NCBI GenBank assembly: GCA_023421735.1
Contig: JAEZSP010000087.1
Span: forward strand, 1 to 64,000
Origin: Bacillota bacterium
GTDB lineage: Bacteria > Bacillota_A > Clostridia > Christensenellales > Aristaeellaceae
Direction: 5' to 3'
Length of the DNA stretch: 64,000 nucleotides
Shown: piece after piece, positions 53,109-61,964 of the stretch
How positions within the stretch are numbered: position 1 is the stretch's first letter
Layout: every line of letters begins with the position of its first letter
Program-made: the position numbers and the translations under genes
The notes under the pieces: model-generated
Seen by the model: only the letters and a program-made list of their open reading frames with translations
What the model was told of the DNA's origin: nothing
Databases searched by the model: none

Positions 53109-55453
53109 ACGGCGCGCATGCGTTCCGCCTTGCGACCGACGGGTTCCGTCAGCACTTGCGCAAATGCATCCTCCACACGGTCGATCAGTTGCACATTCAT
53201 GTCGTTTCGCACGATCTGGTCAATCTGTTCCAAATCCTTTTCGTTTTCGCGCGGCAAGAGGATGTTTGAAACGCCCATCCGGTACGCAGCAAGCAGTTTC
53301 TCCTTCACGCCGCCGATGGGCAGTACGCGCCCCGTGAGCGTGATCTCGCCCGTCATGGCGATGTCCCCGCGCGCGGGAATCCCCGTTACGGCGGAGAGCA
53401 TGGCACACGTGATCGCAACCCCGGCAGAAGGCCCGTCCTTCGGCACCGCGCCTTCCGGCACATGCACGTGCATGTCGTGCGTCTTGAAGTAATCGATCGG
53501 CAGTCCGCAGTGCGAAAGCTGCGTGCGCACGGTGGTGTGCGCCAGTTTCGCGGACTCCTTCATCACGTCTCCCAATTTGCCGGTCAGCTCGACCGCGCCG
53601 CCGCCTTCGAGGGAAACGACCTCAACGGGCATGACCTCGCCGCCGACGCTCGTCCATGCGAGGCCGTTGACGACCCCGACGGTCGAAAGCGCGCTGATGG
53701 ATGTGCGCAGGTACTTCGGCGCACCGAGAAATTCGACGAGCACTCTGCTGTTGATCGTCACGCTCTTGACGGACGCGTCCTCGCTCAGCCGCAGCGCCGC
53801 CTTGCGGCAGATTTTCGCAATCAGCCGCTCGAGCGTGCGAACGCCGGATTCGCGGGTGTATTTGTCGATCAGCTCCCGCAGCGTCGCTTCCTGGAATTTC
53901 ACCTTCGCGGCCTTGAGCCCGTGCGCCTTGATCTGTTTGGGCACGAGGTGGCGCTTTGCGATCTGCACCTTGTCCTCGAGGGTATAGCTCGAAACCTCGA
54001 TGACCTCCATGCGGTCGATGAGCGCGCGGTCGATGGTATCCAGCGTGTTTGCGGTCGTGATAAACATCACGTCCGAAAGATCGAACGGCGCGTCCACATA
54101 ATGATCGCGGAAGCGGACGTTCTGTTCCGGATCCAGGATTTCGAGGAGCGCAGACGACGGATCGCCATGCATGGAATTGGTCAGCTTGTCGATTTCGTCA
54201 AGCAGCATCACCGGGTCCATGGTGCCGCAGTGCTCGATTGCGGAAACGACGCGCCCCGGCATCGCGCCGATGTAGGTGCGCCGGTGTCCGCGCAATTCCG
54301 CTTCGTCGTGTACGCCGCCGAGCGACATCTGCGCAAAACTCCTGCCCAGTGCGCGGGCGACGGAGCGCGCGATCGACGTCTTTCCGACGCCGGGCGGGCC
54401 CACAAGGCAGATGATCGGGCTTTTGACATCCGGATTGAGCGCGCGTACGCCGAGATATTCAAGCAATCTGTCCTTGACGTCGTGCATGCCGTAATGGTCG
54501 CCTTCGAGCACGGCGCGTGCTTTTTTGATGTCAACCTTCTTTTCCGTTCGCTTTCCCCAGGGGAGGGAGAGCATGTATTCGATGTAATTGACCGAAACGC
54601 TGGATTCGGGGGAGTGCATGGTCATCCTCGCAAGCTTTTTCATCTCGCGTTCTGTGCGCTCCCGCGCCTCGCCTTCGATCTTCGATTGCACGAGTCGCTC
54701 TCGCAGCGCGGCAATGTCCGGATCCTCCGCGTCGCCCAGCTCCTCCTGAATGGCGCTGATCTGTTCGCGCAGGTAGTAATCGTGGTTTGCCTTGTCGATG
54801 TTCTCGCGCACCTTCGCGGCGATCTTCGACTCGATTTTTGCGTACTCGAGTTCGCGCGTCACCAGCTTCAAGACCGTATCGAGCTGCAGTTGAATGTCCA
54901 TGCACTCGAGAACCGCCTGCTTGTCGGCCACTTCCGTAATCAGATTTGCCGCCACAAGATCGCACAGCGCCGCGGGATCGCGTTCGCCGGCAATCGCGGA
55001 GGCAAGTTCCGCCTGACCCGACCCGCGCATGCGCGCGACCTTGCCCGCCCGCGTCTTGATCACGCGCGTAAAAGCAGTCAACTGCAGCCCTTCGACGCGC
55101 TCCGCCTCGTTGATGGGGAAAACGTCCGCGAGCTGCACTTCGCCGCCCTCGATGACGTCTGTCAGAAGCGCCCGGCATACGCCGTCGGCGAACACGCGCA
55201 CGGTGCCGTCCGGCAGGCGCATGAGTTGCTTTAAGAGGATAATGGTGCCGACCTGATACACGTCTGCCATGTGGGGCTGGTCCTTCGCCGCGTCGCGCTG
55301 GGCGACTGAAAAGACACGGCGGTCGCCTTCCATGGCGCGTTCAATGGCGTTCACCGATTTGTCGCGGCCGACGTCGAACGTCACGGCCGTTGTAGGAAAC
55401 GCAATGATGCCCCGCAGAGGAATCATCGGCAGCTTGACATTTGACTCAGGCAA
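53105..55453 (-). CDS. lon: ATP-dependent protease Lon
   Basis: A 782-residue LonA: N-terminal substrate domain (LPMIPLRGIIAFPTTAVTFD), long helical region, AAA+ module with Walker A VGPPGVGKTS near residue 358 and Walker B VMLLDEIDK near 420, and the peptidase domain with the catalytic Ser in PKDGPSAG near 690 and a downstream Lys. It degrades misfolded and regulatory proteins in the cytoplasm. The start is TTG at 55453 behind AAAGGA; an ATG at 55495 in frame overlaps TATAAT and is rejected. Confidence 0.95.
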   Translation of the reverse strand: MPESNVKLPMIPLRGIIAFPTTAVTFDVGRDKSVNAIERAMEGDRRVFSVAQRDAAKDQPHMADVYQVGTIILLKQLMRLPDGTVRVFADGVCRALLTDVIEGGEVQLADVFPINEAERVEGLQLTAFTRVIKTRAGKVARMRGSGQAELASAIAGERDPAALCDLVAANLITEVADKQAVLECMDIQLQLDTVLKLVTRELEYAKIESKIAAKVRENIDKANHDYYLREQISAIQEELGDAEDPDIAALRERLVQSKIEGEARERTEREMKKLARMTMHSPESSVSVNYIEYMLSLPWGKRTEKKVDIKKARAVLEGDHYGMHDVKDRLLEYLGVRALNPDVKSPIICLVGPPGVGKTSIARSVARALGRSFAQMSLGGVHDEAELRGHRRTYIGAMPGRVVSAIEHCGTMDPVMLLDEIDKLTNSMHGDPSSALLEILDPEQNVRFRDHYVDAPFDLSDVMFITTANTLDTIDRALIDRMEVIEVSSYTLEDKVQIAKRHLVPKQIKAHGLKAAKVKFQEATLRELIDKYTRESGVRTLERLIAKICRKAALRLSEDASVKSVTINSRVLVEFLGAPKYLRTSISALSTVGVVNGLAWTSVGGEVMPVEVVSLEGGGAVELTGKLGDVMKESAKLAHTTVRTQLSHCGLPIDYFKTHDMHVHVPEGAVPKDGPSAGVAITCAMLSAVTGIPARGDIAMTGEITLTGRVLPIGGVKEKLLAAYRMGVSNILLPRENEKDLEQIDQIVRNDMNVQLIDRVEDAFAQVLTEPVGRKAERMRAV

Positions 55454-55560
55454 ATAAACACGTCCTTTGTGATAATCATCTATTCTATTATACATGCCCG
55501 CATGTTAAAAATAAAGGATGTTGGCCTTGGTGATATCTTGCACCATTCGCAAATACCACC

Positions 55561-55588
55561 AAAAAGACCGCCACAACATGCGTGGCGG
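55561..55588 (-). terminator. Terminator of the DUF1292 gene
   Basis: On the minus strand CCGCCAC ... GTGGCGG is followed by TCTTTTT. Confidence 0.8.
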
Positions 55589-55619
55589 CCGATCATGTCG
55601 AATTGAGGGTTCCGCGGGA

Positions 55620-55949
55620 TCATTCCTCGTCGTCGTCTTCCTCGTCGTCGTCTTCCTCGTCGAATTCCTCGTCCTCATCATAGAGGCCGCTTTCGACCAG
55701 TTCGATCAGTTTCGCCGATAATTCGTCGTCGACCGGAATAAACTCTTCTTCATCTTCGCCCACAGGAACAACCTGCATTACGACGACTTCGCGCTCGGAC
55801 GCTTCGTCCGCCTCGGATTCGTCGTCATCCTGTACCTCGGTCAAAAGCGCATACTCCTGACCCTCATAGAAGAAATAATCGAGCACTTCCATGGTCAACT
55901 CGTTCCCCTCGTCATCCTCAAAGACGACAAGATCCAGTTCGTCTTCCAT
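55620..55949 (-). CDS. DUF1292 family acidic protein
   Basis: A 109-residue protein. Residues 1-85 match DUF1292 (VVFEDDEGNELTMEVLDYFF, EGQEYALLTEV). The last 20 residues are almost only Asp and Glu. Function unknown; in many clostridia DUF1292 genes sit near ruvX and mreB. The ATG follows AAAGGAGCG. Confidence 0.88.
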   Translation of the reverse strand: MEDELDLVVFEDDEGNELTMEVLDYFFYEGQEYALLTEVQDDDESEADEASEREVVVMQVVPVGEDEEEFIPVDDELSAKLIELVESGLYDEDEEFDEEDDDEEDDDEE

Positions 55950-55991
55950 GTGATCACGCTCCTTTCATACCCGAATTTGGGCACCTGAGAT

Positions 55992-56020
55992 ATTATACCC
56001 CGCAAACCGTGGAAAAGCAA
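55992..56020 (-). promoter_or_regulatory. Promoter of the DUF1292 gene
   Basis: On the minus strand TTGCTT and TATAAT separated by 17 nt, 42 nt before the ATG. Confidence 0.6.
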
Positions 56021-56216
56021 CATATATCTTTGCATTGATTCGAGAAATGATGCTCCTGCGGTATGGCGCTCCCGTCAACGGCAGGACCGAAAAAGTGAAC
56101 CCCTGCAATGCAGAGTAAGTAGATTGCAGGCGGATTGTCCGCAGGTTCACGCCAACACCGAATGACGGCGCGACCGTCCAGATACTGCTGGGGATCGTCG
56201 CCGCTGCCGGGAATCA

Positions 56217-57428
56217 TTAATGATAGCCATGATATTTTTCTCCTGAAATAATCAATTCGGCGGCTTCGTGCAATCTTGCTAAAGAACAAAGAGTGCGGTA
56301 TAAGGCATCCATATCTACCGCTTTTTCTTTTTCTATGTTGATCTCCTTCACAACAAAATGTTTCTTATTTCTATCAAAATTGCAATCTACAAATCCCGCC
56401 AACTCGTTTTGAGATAGAATAGATAGCGGCCATTTCATGCCCTTTTTCTTAAAATATTCAAAATGAAAAGAGTAAGAAAAAAAGGTGTTCAACCAACGCT
56501 TGTCGCGTAGAATCCCCTCCATAGGTGATAGAAGGGAAACTTCATCCGTAGTCTTTGTCTCTTTTTGTTGCAAGACTGTCAATGATTTGCTCGCAGAGAC
56601 ATATGTTTTCTTTAAGTTTTTCACGTTGATGTCGGTAATCAATTCCTGAAACCGAAGAGATGCAATACCCTTTGATATGTCATCTGTATTCAGTCCGGTA
56701 ATTGCTTTTAAATGAGTCACGTCGGTAATTCCAAACGAGCAGACGAGCTTGTACAAAATAGTCTCAACAGCATCAATGTTGTTCATTTCAATCACAGCAG
56801 ATTTGTCTTTCAGTAAATCCTCTCTCAGGGCAAAAACGGGTTCCCTGAATATCCCGGGTAATCTGTGACAGACGATGATATCATTGGTCATCCTCATATC
56901 AAAAAAGACCTGAAAAATGGGGAGAAAATGATCAAGCTGCCCTCGTTTTCGACCCTCCGTATACGCGTTCCATTCCTCCGTAAGGCCGAGATGCTCCCAT
57001 AAACTGTGTTTCGTGCACGAGCGCAATTCATAAAACGCCCGTGTCAGCTTCTCCTCTTCTTCTGATCGTCCATTTCTTTGACGCTCACATTTTTGTTGCT
57101 CTCTTGTTTTTTCCCAGCGTACAATTCTTTCCGTCGCCGTATTATATATATCTAATTCACAGGTGGGAGCAATAAAAAGATTCCGCTTAAAAAGGTTTGC
57201 TTCAACAAGCTCCTTCTCATCATAGGCGATCCTGTCGTAATCTGTAACCTTAAAACCCGGCACTCGACTCCAAAGAACCAAGTAGTGATTCAAATGCAAA
57301 ATAGGACAAGGGTCATACTGTATGCCCGACAAATCAGACACCACTTGCACAACATGATTTTTTTCTTTTTTCAGTAGACGTTGCCCAGATAGAATCAGTG
57401 TTCTTGCGTCTTTTGTGGTTATTAACAT
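56217..57428 (-). CDS. AlkX/YcaQ-type DNA glycosylase (HTH_42 family)
   Basis: A 403-residue protein of the AlkZ/AlkX family (PF06224), which excises bulky or crosslinked bases; YcaQ of E. coli opens nitrogen-mustard crosslinks. The catalytic Q-x-D motif is Q37-Y38-D39 in SGIQYDPCP, followed by LNHYLVLWSR. The rest shows the tandem winged-helix pattern (SLWEHLGLTEEWNAYTEG) and a C-terminal beta domain. Base composition is clearly more AT-rich than in the first 56 kb, suggesting acquisition. The Shine-Dalgarno is weak; the ATG at 57428 is chosen because the family N-terminus starts there. Confidence 0.78.
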   Translation of the reverse strand: MLITTKDARTLILSGQRLLKKEKNHVVQVVSDLSGIQYDPCPILHLNHYLVLWSRVPGFKVTDYDRIAYDEKELVEANLFKRNLFIAPTCELDIYNTATERIVRWEKTREQQKCERQRNGRSEEEEKLTRAFYELRSCTKHSLWEHLGLTEEWNAYTEGRKRGQLDHFLPIFQVFFDMRMTNDIIVCHRLPGIFREPVFALREDLLKDKSAVIEMNNIDAVETILYKLVCSFGITDVTHLKAITGLNTDDISKGIASLRFQELITDINVKNLKKTYVSASKSLTVLQQKETKTTDEVSLLSPMEGILRDKRWLNTFFSYSFHFEYFKKKGMKWPLSILSQNELAGFVDCNFDRNKKHFVVKEINIEKEKAVDMDALYRTLCSLARLHEAAELIISGEKYHGYH

Positions 57429-57804
57429 ATGGCGTAATCGGCACCTACTTTCATCGACAGGTGGGATGGTTCGCACGAAGTTCGGTGCGGATAGGCGGAA
57501 AGGCGGCACAAGTCAAGGGACGGCTTTTGGGTAGACGGATCGACGCAATCGGCGGCGAAGCCGTAGCCGTCAGAATGGGTCACACGCTTCAAGGAAACGG
57601 GTGACACTTACTTCCTCCCCGCGTCATTCTGGAAGCAGTATAGCATAAATGCGTGAACCTTTCCACATATATCATTGCGCAAGGGTTACATCATTCCTCG
57701 TTTCGGCACAGGGATTTTACATGCAGAATTACGCATGTGTGCCGAATCGTGTATTCCAGCAAAATGAACCTCCAAACAGCGGAATGCCAGGGCAATATGC
57801 AGGC

Positions 57805-57834
57805 AAACAAAAACGCCCACCGTAACCGGTGAGC
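57805..57834 (-). terminator. Orphan terminator
   Basis: On the minus strand GCTCACC-GGTTAC-GGTGGGC runs into GTTTTTGTTT. No intact gene precedes it, so it may be left from a lost gene. Confidence 0.55.
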
Positions 57835-58101
57835 TTCTTTGTACCAACTAATGTCGGTCTTGATGTCTAAAGGGACACTAGTTGATATAATTACACGATT
57901 GTTTGGCCGCGCCCTGAAAACCGATTTAACGGCGAAATATGCCTTCATTTTCGTGTAATGATGCACACCCCCCTAAAAGGAAGGCTGGCATTTGTTTGTC
58001 GGCGTTGGGTCAGCGCCGTCTCTGGTCTGCTAGCTCAATTGGAAGTCCATGGGGGGCGACGGTCATCTTCAAGGTCAGACCACAACTTGATATATAAGGA
58101 A

Positions 58102-58136
58102 ATAAGCCGTAGTCTCGCTAATATCCTGCGGCTTAT
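58102..58136 (-). terminator. Terminator of the molybdenum hydroxylase operon
   Basis: On the minus strand ATAAGCCGCAG and CTACGGCTTAT form a stem with one mismatch, followed by TTCCTTATAT. It lies just after the last subunit gene. Confidence 0.5.
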
Positions 58137-58151
58137 CGTCAACAACTATAC

Positions 58152-58622
58152 TTACACACTTGCGTTAATAACCTCCCTAATTGACGCTTTAATTTCCTCA
58201 AAACAAGTACAGCGGCATATATTCGATTGCATCCATGCATCAATCGTGGTATCATCCGGTTTAGGGAAGTGGCTTAAAAGAGCGTGAGCGTTCATGATAA
58301 AGCCAGGTGTGCAATAACCGCATTGCATGGCAAAACAATTGGCAAACGCTTCTTGTATCAGGGTGTTTTGCAGCCCCTCTACGGTGATGATTTCGTGACC
58401 TACGGCCTCTACTGCAAGGCACAGGCAGGATTTCATAGGCCAACCATCCATTATGACAGTGCACGCCCCGCAATCCCCATTTTCACAGCCGGGCTTGCAT
58501 CCGGTGAAACCAAGGTTGTCCCTTAGCATATCCAGTAGCGTCTGAAATGGATAAACCGCAGTCTCGTAAGTCTGGCCGTTTATTTTGAGGGAGATGAGTG
58601 TTTTTCCTTCAATGCGCCTCAT
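58152..58622 (-). CDS. Molybdenum hydroxylase, [2Fe-2S] subunit
   Basis: A 156-residue small subunit of the xanthine dehydrogenase family. The plant-type ferredoxin cluster ligands are in GCKPGCENGDCGAC and SCLCLA; the second cluster ligands are in QCGYCTPGF and NICRCTCF. The last motif normally reads CRCTGY; here it is CRCTCF, giving an extra Cys. It passes electrons from the molybdenum centre to FAD. The ATG overlaps the FAD subunit stop. Last gene of the operon. Confidence 0.93.
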   Translation of the reverse strand: MRRIEGKTLISLKINGQTYETAVYPFQTLLDMLRDNLGFTGCKPGCENGDCGACTVIMDGWPMKSCLCLAVEAVGHEIITVEGLQNTLIQEAFANCFAMQCGYCTPGFIMNAHALLSHFPKPDDTTIDAWMQSNICRCTCFEEIKASIREVINASV

Positions 58623-59449
58623 TTTGCAAAACCTCCGAGTTCAGTCATCGCGTCTTTCAGCGCACCTTCGAGTCTGAAAAGCCTGTAATCCGCAGAGCCT
58701 CCGGTATCGTTCAAAGGTGGTTCCACAATTTGGTTATGAAGCAGGCCAGGAAGGCTTTCAAGGCCTGAATCTCCCGCAGCCAATGGGAAACGGAAACGAG
58801 CAGGATGGCGGTATAGTCCACTGATCGCCACCTCCAACGCGCCATCTTTTATCATCGCCGCCAGTGTAAAAAGAGGATATCCGATCTTTTCACTGGCCAC
58901 ATGCTTTACATGTACAAACGGCAGATCAGCGTATTTCCTTTCAAAGGAGAAACGAACGATAAATTCCCCCCGATTCATTGCAAGCGATGGATTGAACAAC
59001 GCATTCATGTTAACAGTTCGCCCTCCATCCGGGCCGTATAGTTCTGCCCGAGCTTCAGCCAGCATAAGCGCCAATACTGCTTCATGGTAAATAACAGTCC
59101 CCGCTATATTCCCGCCCAGGGTTATCTTGCATTGCGCCGTATGATCTGCGATCCGCTGACAGCATTTTGAGAGAAGGGGAAACCCATTCCAGCAAGCCAC
59201 AGCGTTTAGCGATTCAGCTCCTCCAAGGGAAAATGAACCACCTGAGCTATAAAAGCCTTTCATTTGCGGAATAGATTTTAGGTCTATGACCGCGTCAAAG
59301 CGGAGGCTGTTCACGCGCCCCATGGTGATGATTTCAGTTCCGCCGCTGAAGTACAGAGGCTTCAAGCCTCGGTTCTCAAAATCGACGTAAGCGTCCGCCG
59401 CCTCGCCAAGCGTGTCCGGGGTGATATAGGCAAAGGGAAAAGGGATCAT
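58619..59449 (-). CDS. Molybdenum hydroxylase, FAD-binding subunit
   Basis: A 276-residue subunit of the CoxM/XdhB type. FAD-binding landmarks are LYFSGGTEIITMGR near residue 35 and CKITLGGNIAGTVIYHEAVL near 105. Compared with CoxM the second glycine motif is slightly altered (usual TxGGNIAxxS/T). It overlaps both neighbours by 4 nt. Confidence 0.92.
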   Translation of the reverse strand: MIPFPFAYITPDTLGEAADAYVDFENRGLKPLYFSGGTEIITMGRVNSLRFDAVIDLKSIPQMKGFYSSGGSFSLGGAESLNAVACWNGFPLLSKCCQRIADHTAQCKITLGGNIAGTVIYHEAVLALMLAEARAELYGPDGGRTVNMNALFNPSLAMNRGEFIVRFSFERKYADLPFVHVKHVASEKIGYPLFTLAAMIKDGALEVAISGLYRHPARFRFPLAAGDSGLESLPGLLHNQIVEPPLNDTGGSADYRLFRLEGALKDAMTELGGFAK

Positions 59450-61776
59450 GCTTCTGCCCCCTTTCCTGATAGCTGCCAGACTTTTTCAAATGTCAGAGGT
59501 AGTTCATCCATTTCACAGCCCGTCGCTGCTGCCAAGGCGTTGGCCAGGGCGGCGGACATGCCAATGACGCCATGTTCGTTAATGCCTCGGTAGCCAAACG
59601 GGCCATCTTTATTCGGCGTCTCCAGAAAGGATACATCATATTCCGGGCATTCCCCGAAGTGCATAACTTTATAGGCGCGAAAGCTGGATTGCTGTAGCTG
59701 CGCCCGCTCATTATACGTGAGGTGCTCCCTTGTCGCCACGCTCAGCCCCATATTCATGCCGCCGGTGATCTGTCCCCGACTGATGGCGGTATGAACAACC
59801 TTTCCTTCATCTATGGCAGTAATGGCGCGCAGCAGACGATAGGTGCTTTCTTTTTTGTCATATTCAATTTCGACCGCCTGCGCCACCGGCGTCCAATAGG
59901 GGCCTGTCCGCCCCCTGCCGCTTTCCGTATCCAGCGTGGATAAATGCTCCATTACATAGCTTCCTCGGCCAATGATCTGGCCGCCAATGGCTAAGCCGTT
60001 TTGCAGCTTTAATCCTCCCACAAGGTCCTTGATCTCTATATACACGTCCGGATCGCTTACCTGGAAAACCCTTTCGTTGCCTACCTCCAAATGGCTTGCC
60101 TGGCACCTTAATGCCACAGCCGCTATCTTCTTAAGCTGTTCAATAGCGTCATCCGCTGCCGAAAGAACCGCGTTGCCCGCCATGAAGAGGGACATGCTGG
60201 CAACCGTCTTCCAATGTTCGGGAGAGGCTCTTGTATCGATTGTCTCCTTCACAAAAATCCTTTCAGGGGCCATGTACAATTTTTCAGCCAGGATTTGCCG
60301 AATGGAAGGAATAAATCCCTGCCCGCATTCCACCACGCCGCAGACAATATTTACGGTGCCGTCGGCGCAAAAAATGAGGATCGCTCCGGAACTGGCGTCC
60401 GTGGGGGAGCTGGACGTCTTCGTATAGCAGGCCATGCCCTTCGCGCGGACCTTCTTCTCCCCAACCGGAATCACCTGACCCTCATCCCATCGAATCATTT
60501 GCGCCGCTTTTACCAGGCAACCCAAGGGGTTGCCAAAATTGCTTGCCGTTATTTTTACCTGCGTTGATGTCGTGCCGCCCTCCTGGTTCAGGTTGATTTT
60601 CCGAACCGCGACCGCGTCCATTTTCAATTCCCTTGCCAACTTTTCAATCATGCGCTCCACGCAGAAAACGGACGTTTCGTGGCCGAATCCCCTGAATGAG
60701 GTTGCGTAGACATGATTGGTATATACGCATAGGGAATCGCATTGGATATTATCAATTGCGTAAACCTCTCCCGTGTTGCAGGCCGCCGAGACCGCCATCC
60801 TCGGGCCGGTATCGGCGTATGCCCCTGTGTCGATGTAATAAAGGGCTTCCAGAGCAACAATTTTTCCGTCCTTCTTCGCGCCGATCTTCACCGTACAATC
60901 CGACCCAATTTTGCAGCCTACGGAAGTGAAGCATTGCTCCCTTTGGAACGCTAGAACTACCTTCCGACCGCCGACTGCCCTGGAAGCAATATAAGCCAAC
61001 ATTTCAGGATGCCCATTAACTTTTCCCCCATATGCGCCGCCTACAGGATACCCGAATATCTCAACCTGCCCTTCGGAAAGTTTAAAGCAGGAAGCGAATA
61101 AGTTTCTTAAATTGTGGGGGGCCTGCGAGGAGGTTTCTATTATGACCGTCCCATCACCTTTAATCAATGCGGATGCGATCCGCGTTTCCATATAGCTATG
61201 GGCGGCTTGTGGAATAACAAAATGCCCCTCTGCGATTATTTCGCTTTCTTTCCATCCTGCAGCCATATCGCCTTTTCGAACCTTCACGTGGTTAACTATG
61301 TTGGTACTCAATTCAGGATGCAGATCACCGACCGCTTGTTTGTACTCGGACATATTTGGATGAATCAAAGGGGCTTGGCTCGACGCCGCTTCAATAACCG
61401 AATTGAGAACGGGCAGAGGATCGTAGGTGACCTTGATCAAAGCTGCAGCTTGGGCTGCCTGCCACCTTTCATATGCCACCACGAGCGCTACCGGCTCGCC
61501 GCAATAGCGTACGGTCCCTCGGGCCAATAAGGGCATATCCTCTATCTGGCTCCCAATTAGCTCCATATTATCTTCACCCGTCAATACGGTTATTACGCCC
61601 GGCACTTGAAGGGCCTCCTGCGTATCGACGGTCCGAATGATCCCGTGTGCTTCCCCTGAAACATGCAGCATTGCGTGCAGGCAGGACGCATCGACTTCAT
61701 CCCTGACATAGTGTAATTTTCCCGTCGCTTTGTCCAGAGCATCCGACCGTCTGGGGGATGATTCTAGCTTATTCAT
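59446..61776 (-). CDS. Molybdenum hydroxylase, molybdopterin-binding subunit
   Basis: A 776-residue large subunit of the xanthine dehydrogenase/CoxL family, which hydroxylates an N-heterocycle or aldehyde at a molybdenum-pterin centre. Landmarks: RSDALDKATGKLHYVRD at the start, FGYPVGGAYGGKVNGH near 250, ATSFRGFGHET near 365, CGVVECGQGFIPSI near 480, and the catalytic Glu region GINEHGVIGMSAALANA near 745. The substrate is not predictable; purines or nicotinate-like compounds are likely. No cofactor-insertion gene (xdhC/mobA type) lies in the window. The ATG at 61776 follows AAAGGAT. Confidence 0.92.
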   Translation of the reverse strand: MNKLESSPRRSDALDKATGKLHYVRDEVDASCLHAMLHVSGEAHGIIRTVDTQEALQVPGVITVLTGEDNMELIGSQIEDMPLLARGTVRYCGEPVALVVAYERWQAAQAAALIKVTYDPLPVLNSVIEAASSQAPLIHPNMSEYKQAVGDLHPELSTNIVNHVKVRKGDMAAGWKESEIIAEGHFVIPQAAHSYMETRIASALIKGDGTVIIETSSQAPHNLRNLFASCFKLSEGQVEIFGYPVGGAYGGKVNGHPEMLAYIASRAVGGRKVVLAFQREQCFTSVGCKIGSDCTVKIGAKKDGKIVALEALYYIDTGAYADTGPRMAVSAACNTGEVYAIDNIQCDSLCVYTNHVYATSFRGFGHETSVFCVERMIEKLARELKMDAVAVRKINLNQEGGTTSTQVKITASNFGNPLGCLVKAAQMIRWDEGQVIPVGEKKVRAKGMACYTKTSSSPTDASSGAILIFCADGTVNIVCGVVECGQGFIPSIRQILAEKLYMAPERIFVKETIDTRASPEHWKTVASMSLFMAGNAVLSAADDAIEQLKKIAAVALRCQASHLEVGNERVFQVSDPDVYIEIKDLVGGLKLQNGLAIGGQIIGRGSYVMEHLSTLDTESGRGRTGPYWTPVAQAVEIEYDKKESTYRLLRAITAIDEGKVVHTAISRGQITGGMNMGLSVATREHLTYNERAQLQQSSFRAYKVMHFGECPEYDVSFLETPNKDGPFGYRGINEHGVIGMSAALANALAAATGCEMDELPLTFEKVWQLSGKGAEA

Positions 61777-61917
61777 AATCTCAAATCCTTTGGCCTTTGA
61801 TAGCTCTAAGTTCCCCAAGTTATTTGGAAATTATGCTCATCGCTACTATAGTGACGGCAGGTTGTGACTGGGACAATGCCCCTCGTGCTTGCCGGTGCGG
61901 TACAGGTCTATGCAAAG

Positions 61918-61949
61918 AACTCCACCCCCGTGTCGAGGTGGAGTTTTTA
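61918..61949. terminator. Terminator after the unknown membrane protein gene
   Basis: AACTCCACC ... GGTGGAGTTTTTAT forms a 9-bp stem. The minus strand also has TTCTTT after the stem, so it can end the minus-strand gene at 61965. Confidence 0.75.
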
Positions 61950-61964
61950 TCTCGCGAGTAAGGA

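Larger units (their letters stand above)
57429..58151. other. Gene-poor stretch
   Basis: About 720 nt without a gene I can defend. It holds an orphan minus-strand terminator (57805-57834), a tRNA 5'-half-like fragment near 58026, and the weak terminator of the molybdenum hydroxylase operon. Reading frames of 60-110 codons exist on both strands but none has a good start signal or a recognisable product. Confidence 0.5.

Noticed and set aside
53462..55234. Long plus-strand ORF (590 codons) antisense to lon
   Set aside because: It is a shadow of lon in GC-rich DNA: no ribosome binding site, His/Arg-rich composition, no family similarity.
55993..56289. 98-codon minus-strand ORF between DUF1292 and the glycosylase gene
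   Set aside because: It overlaps the DUF1292 promoter and the end of the glycosylase gene; I see no family resemblance.
57429..57607. N-terminal extension of the AlkX-like protein
   Set aside because: The family N-terminus starts at the ATG at 57428; upstream residues are Pro/Arg-rich and lie in a region of different composition.
57691..57966. 91-codon minus-strand ORF
   Set aside because: It runs straight through the orphan terminator and has no recognisable similarity or ribosome binding site.
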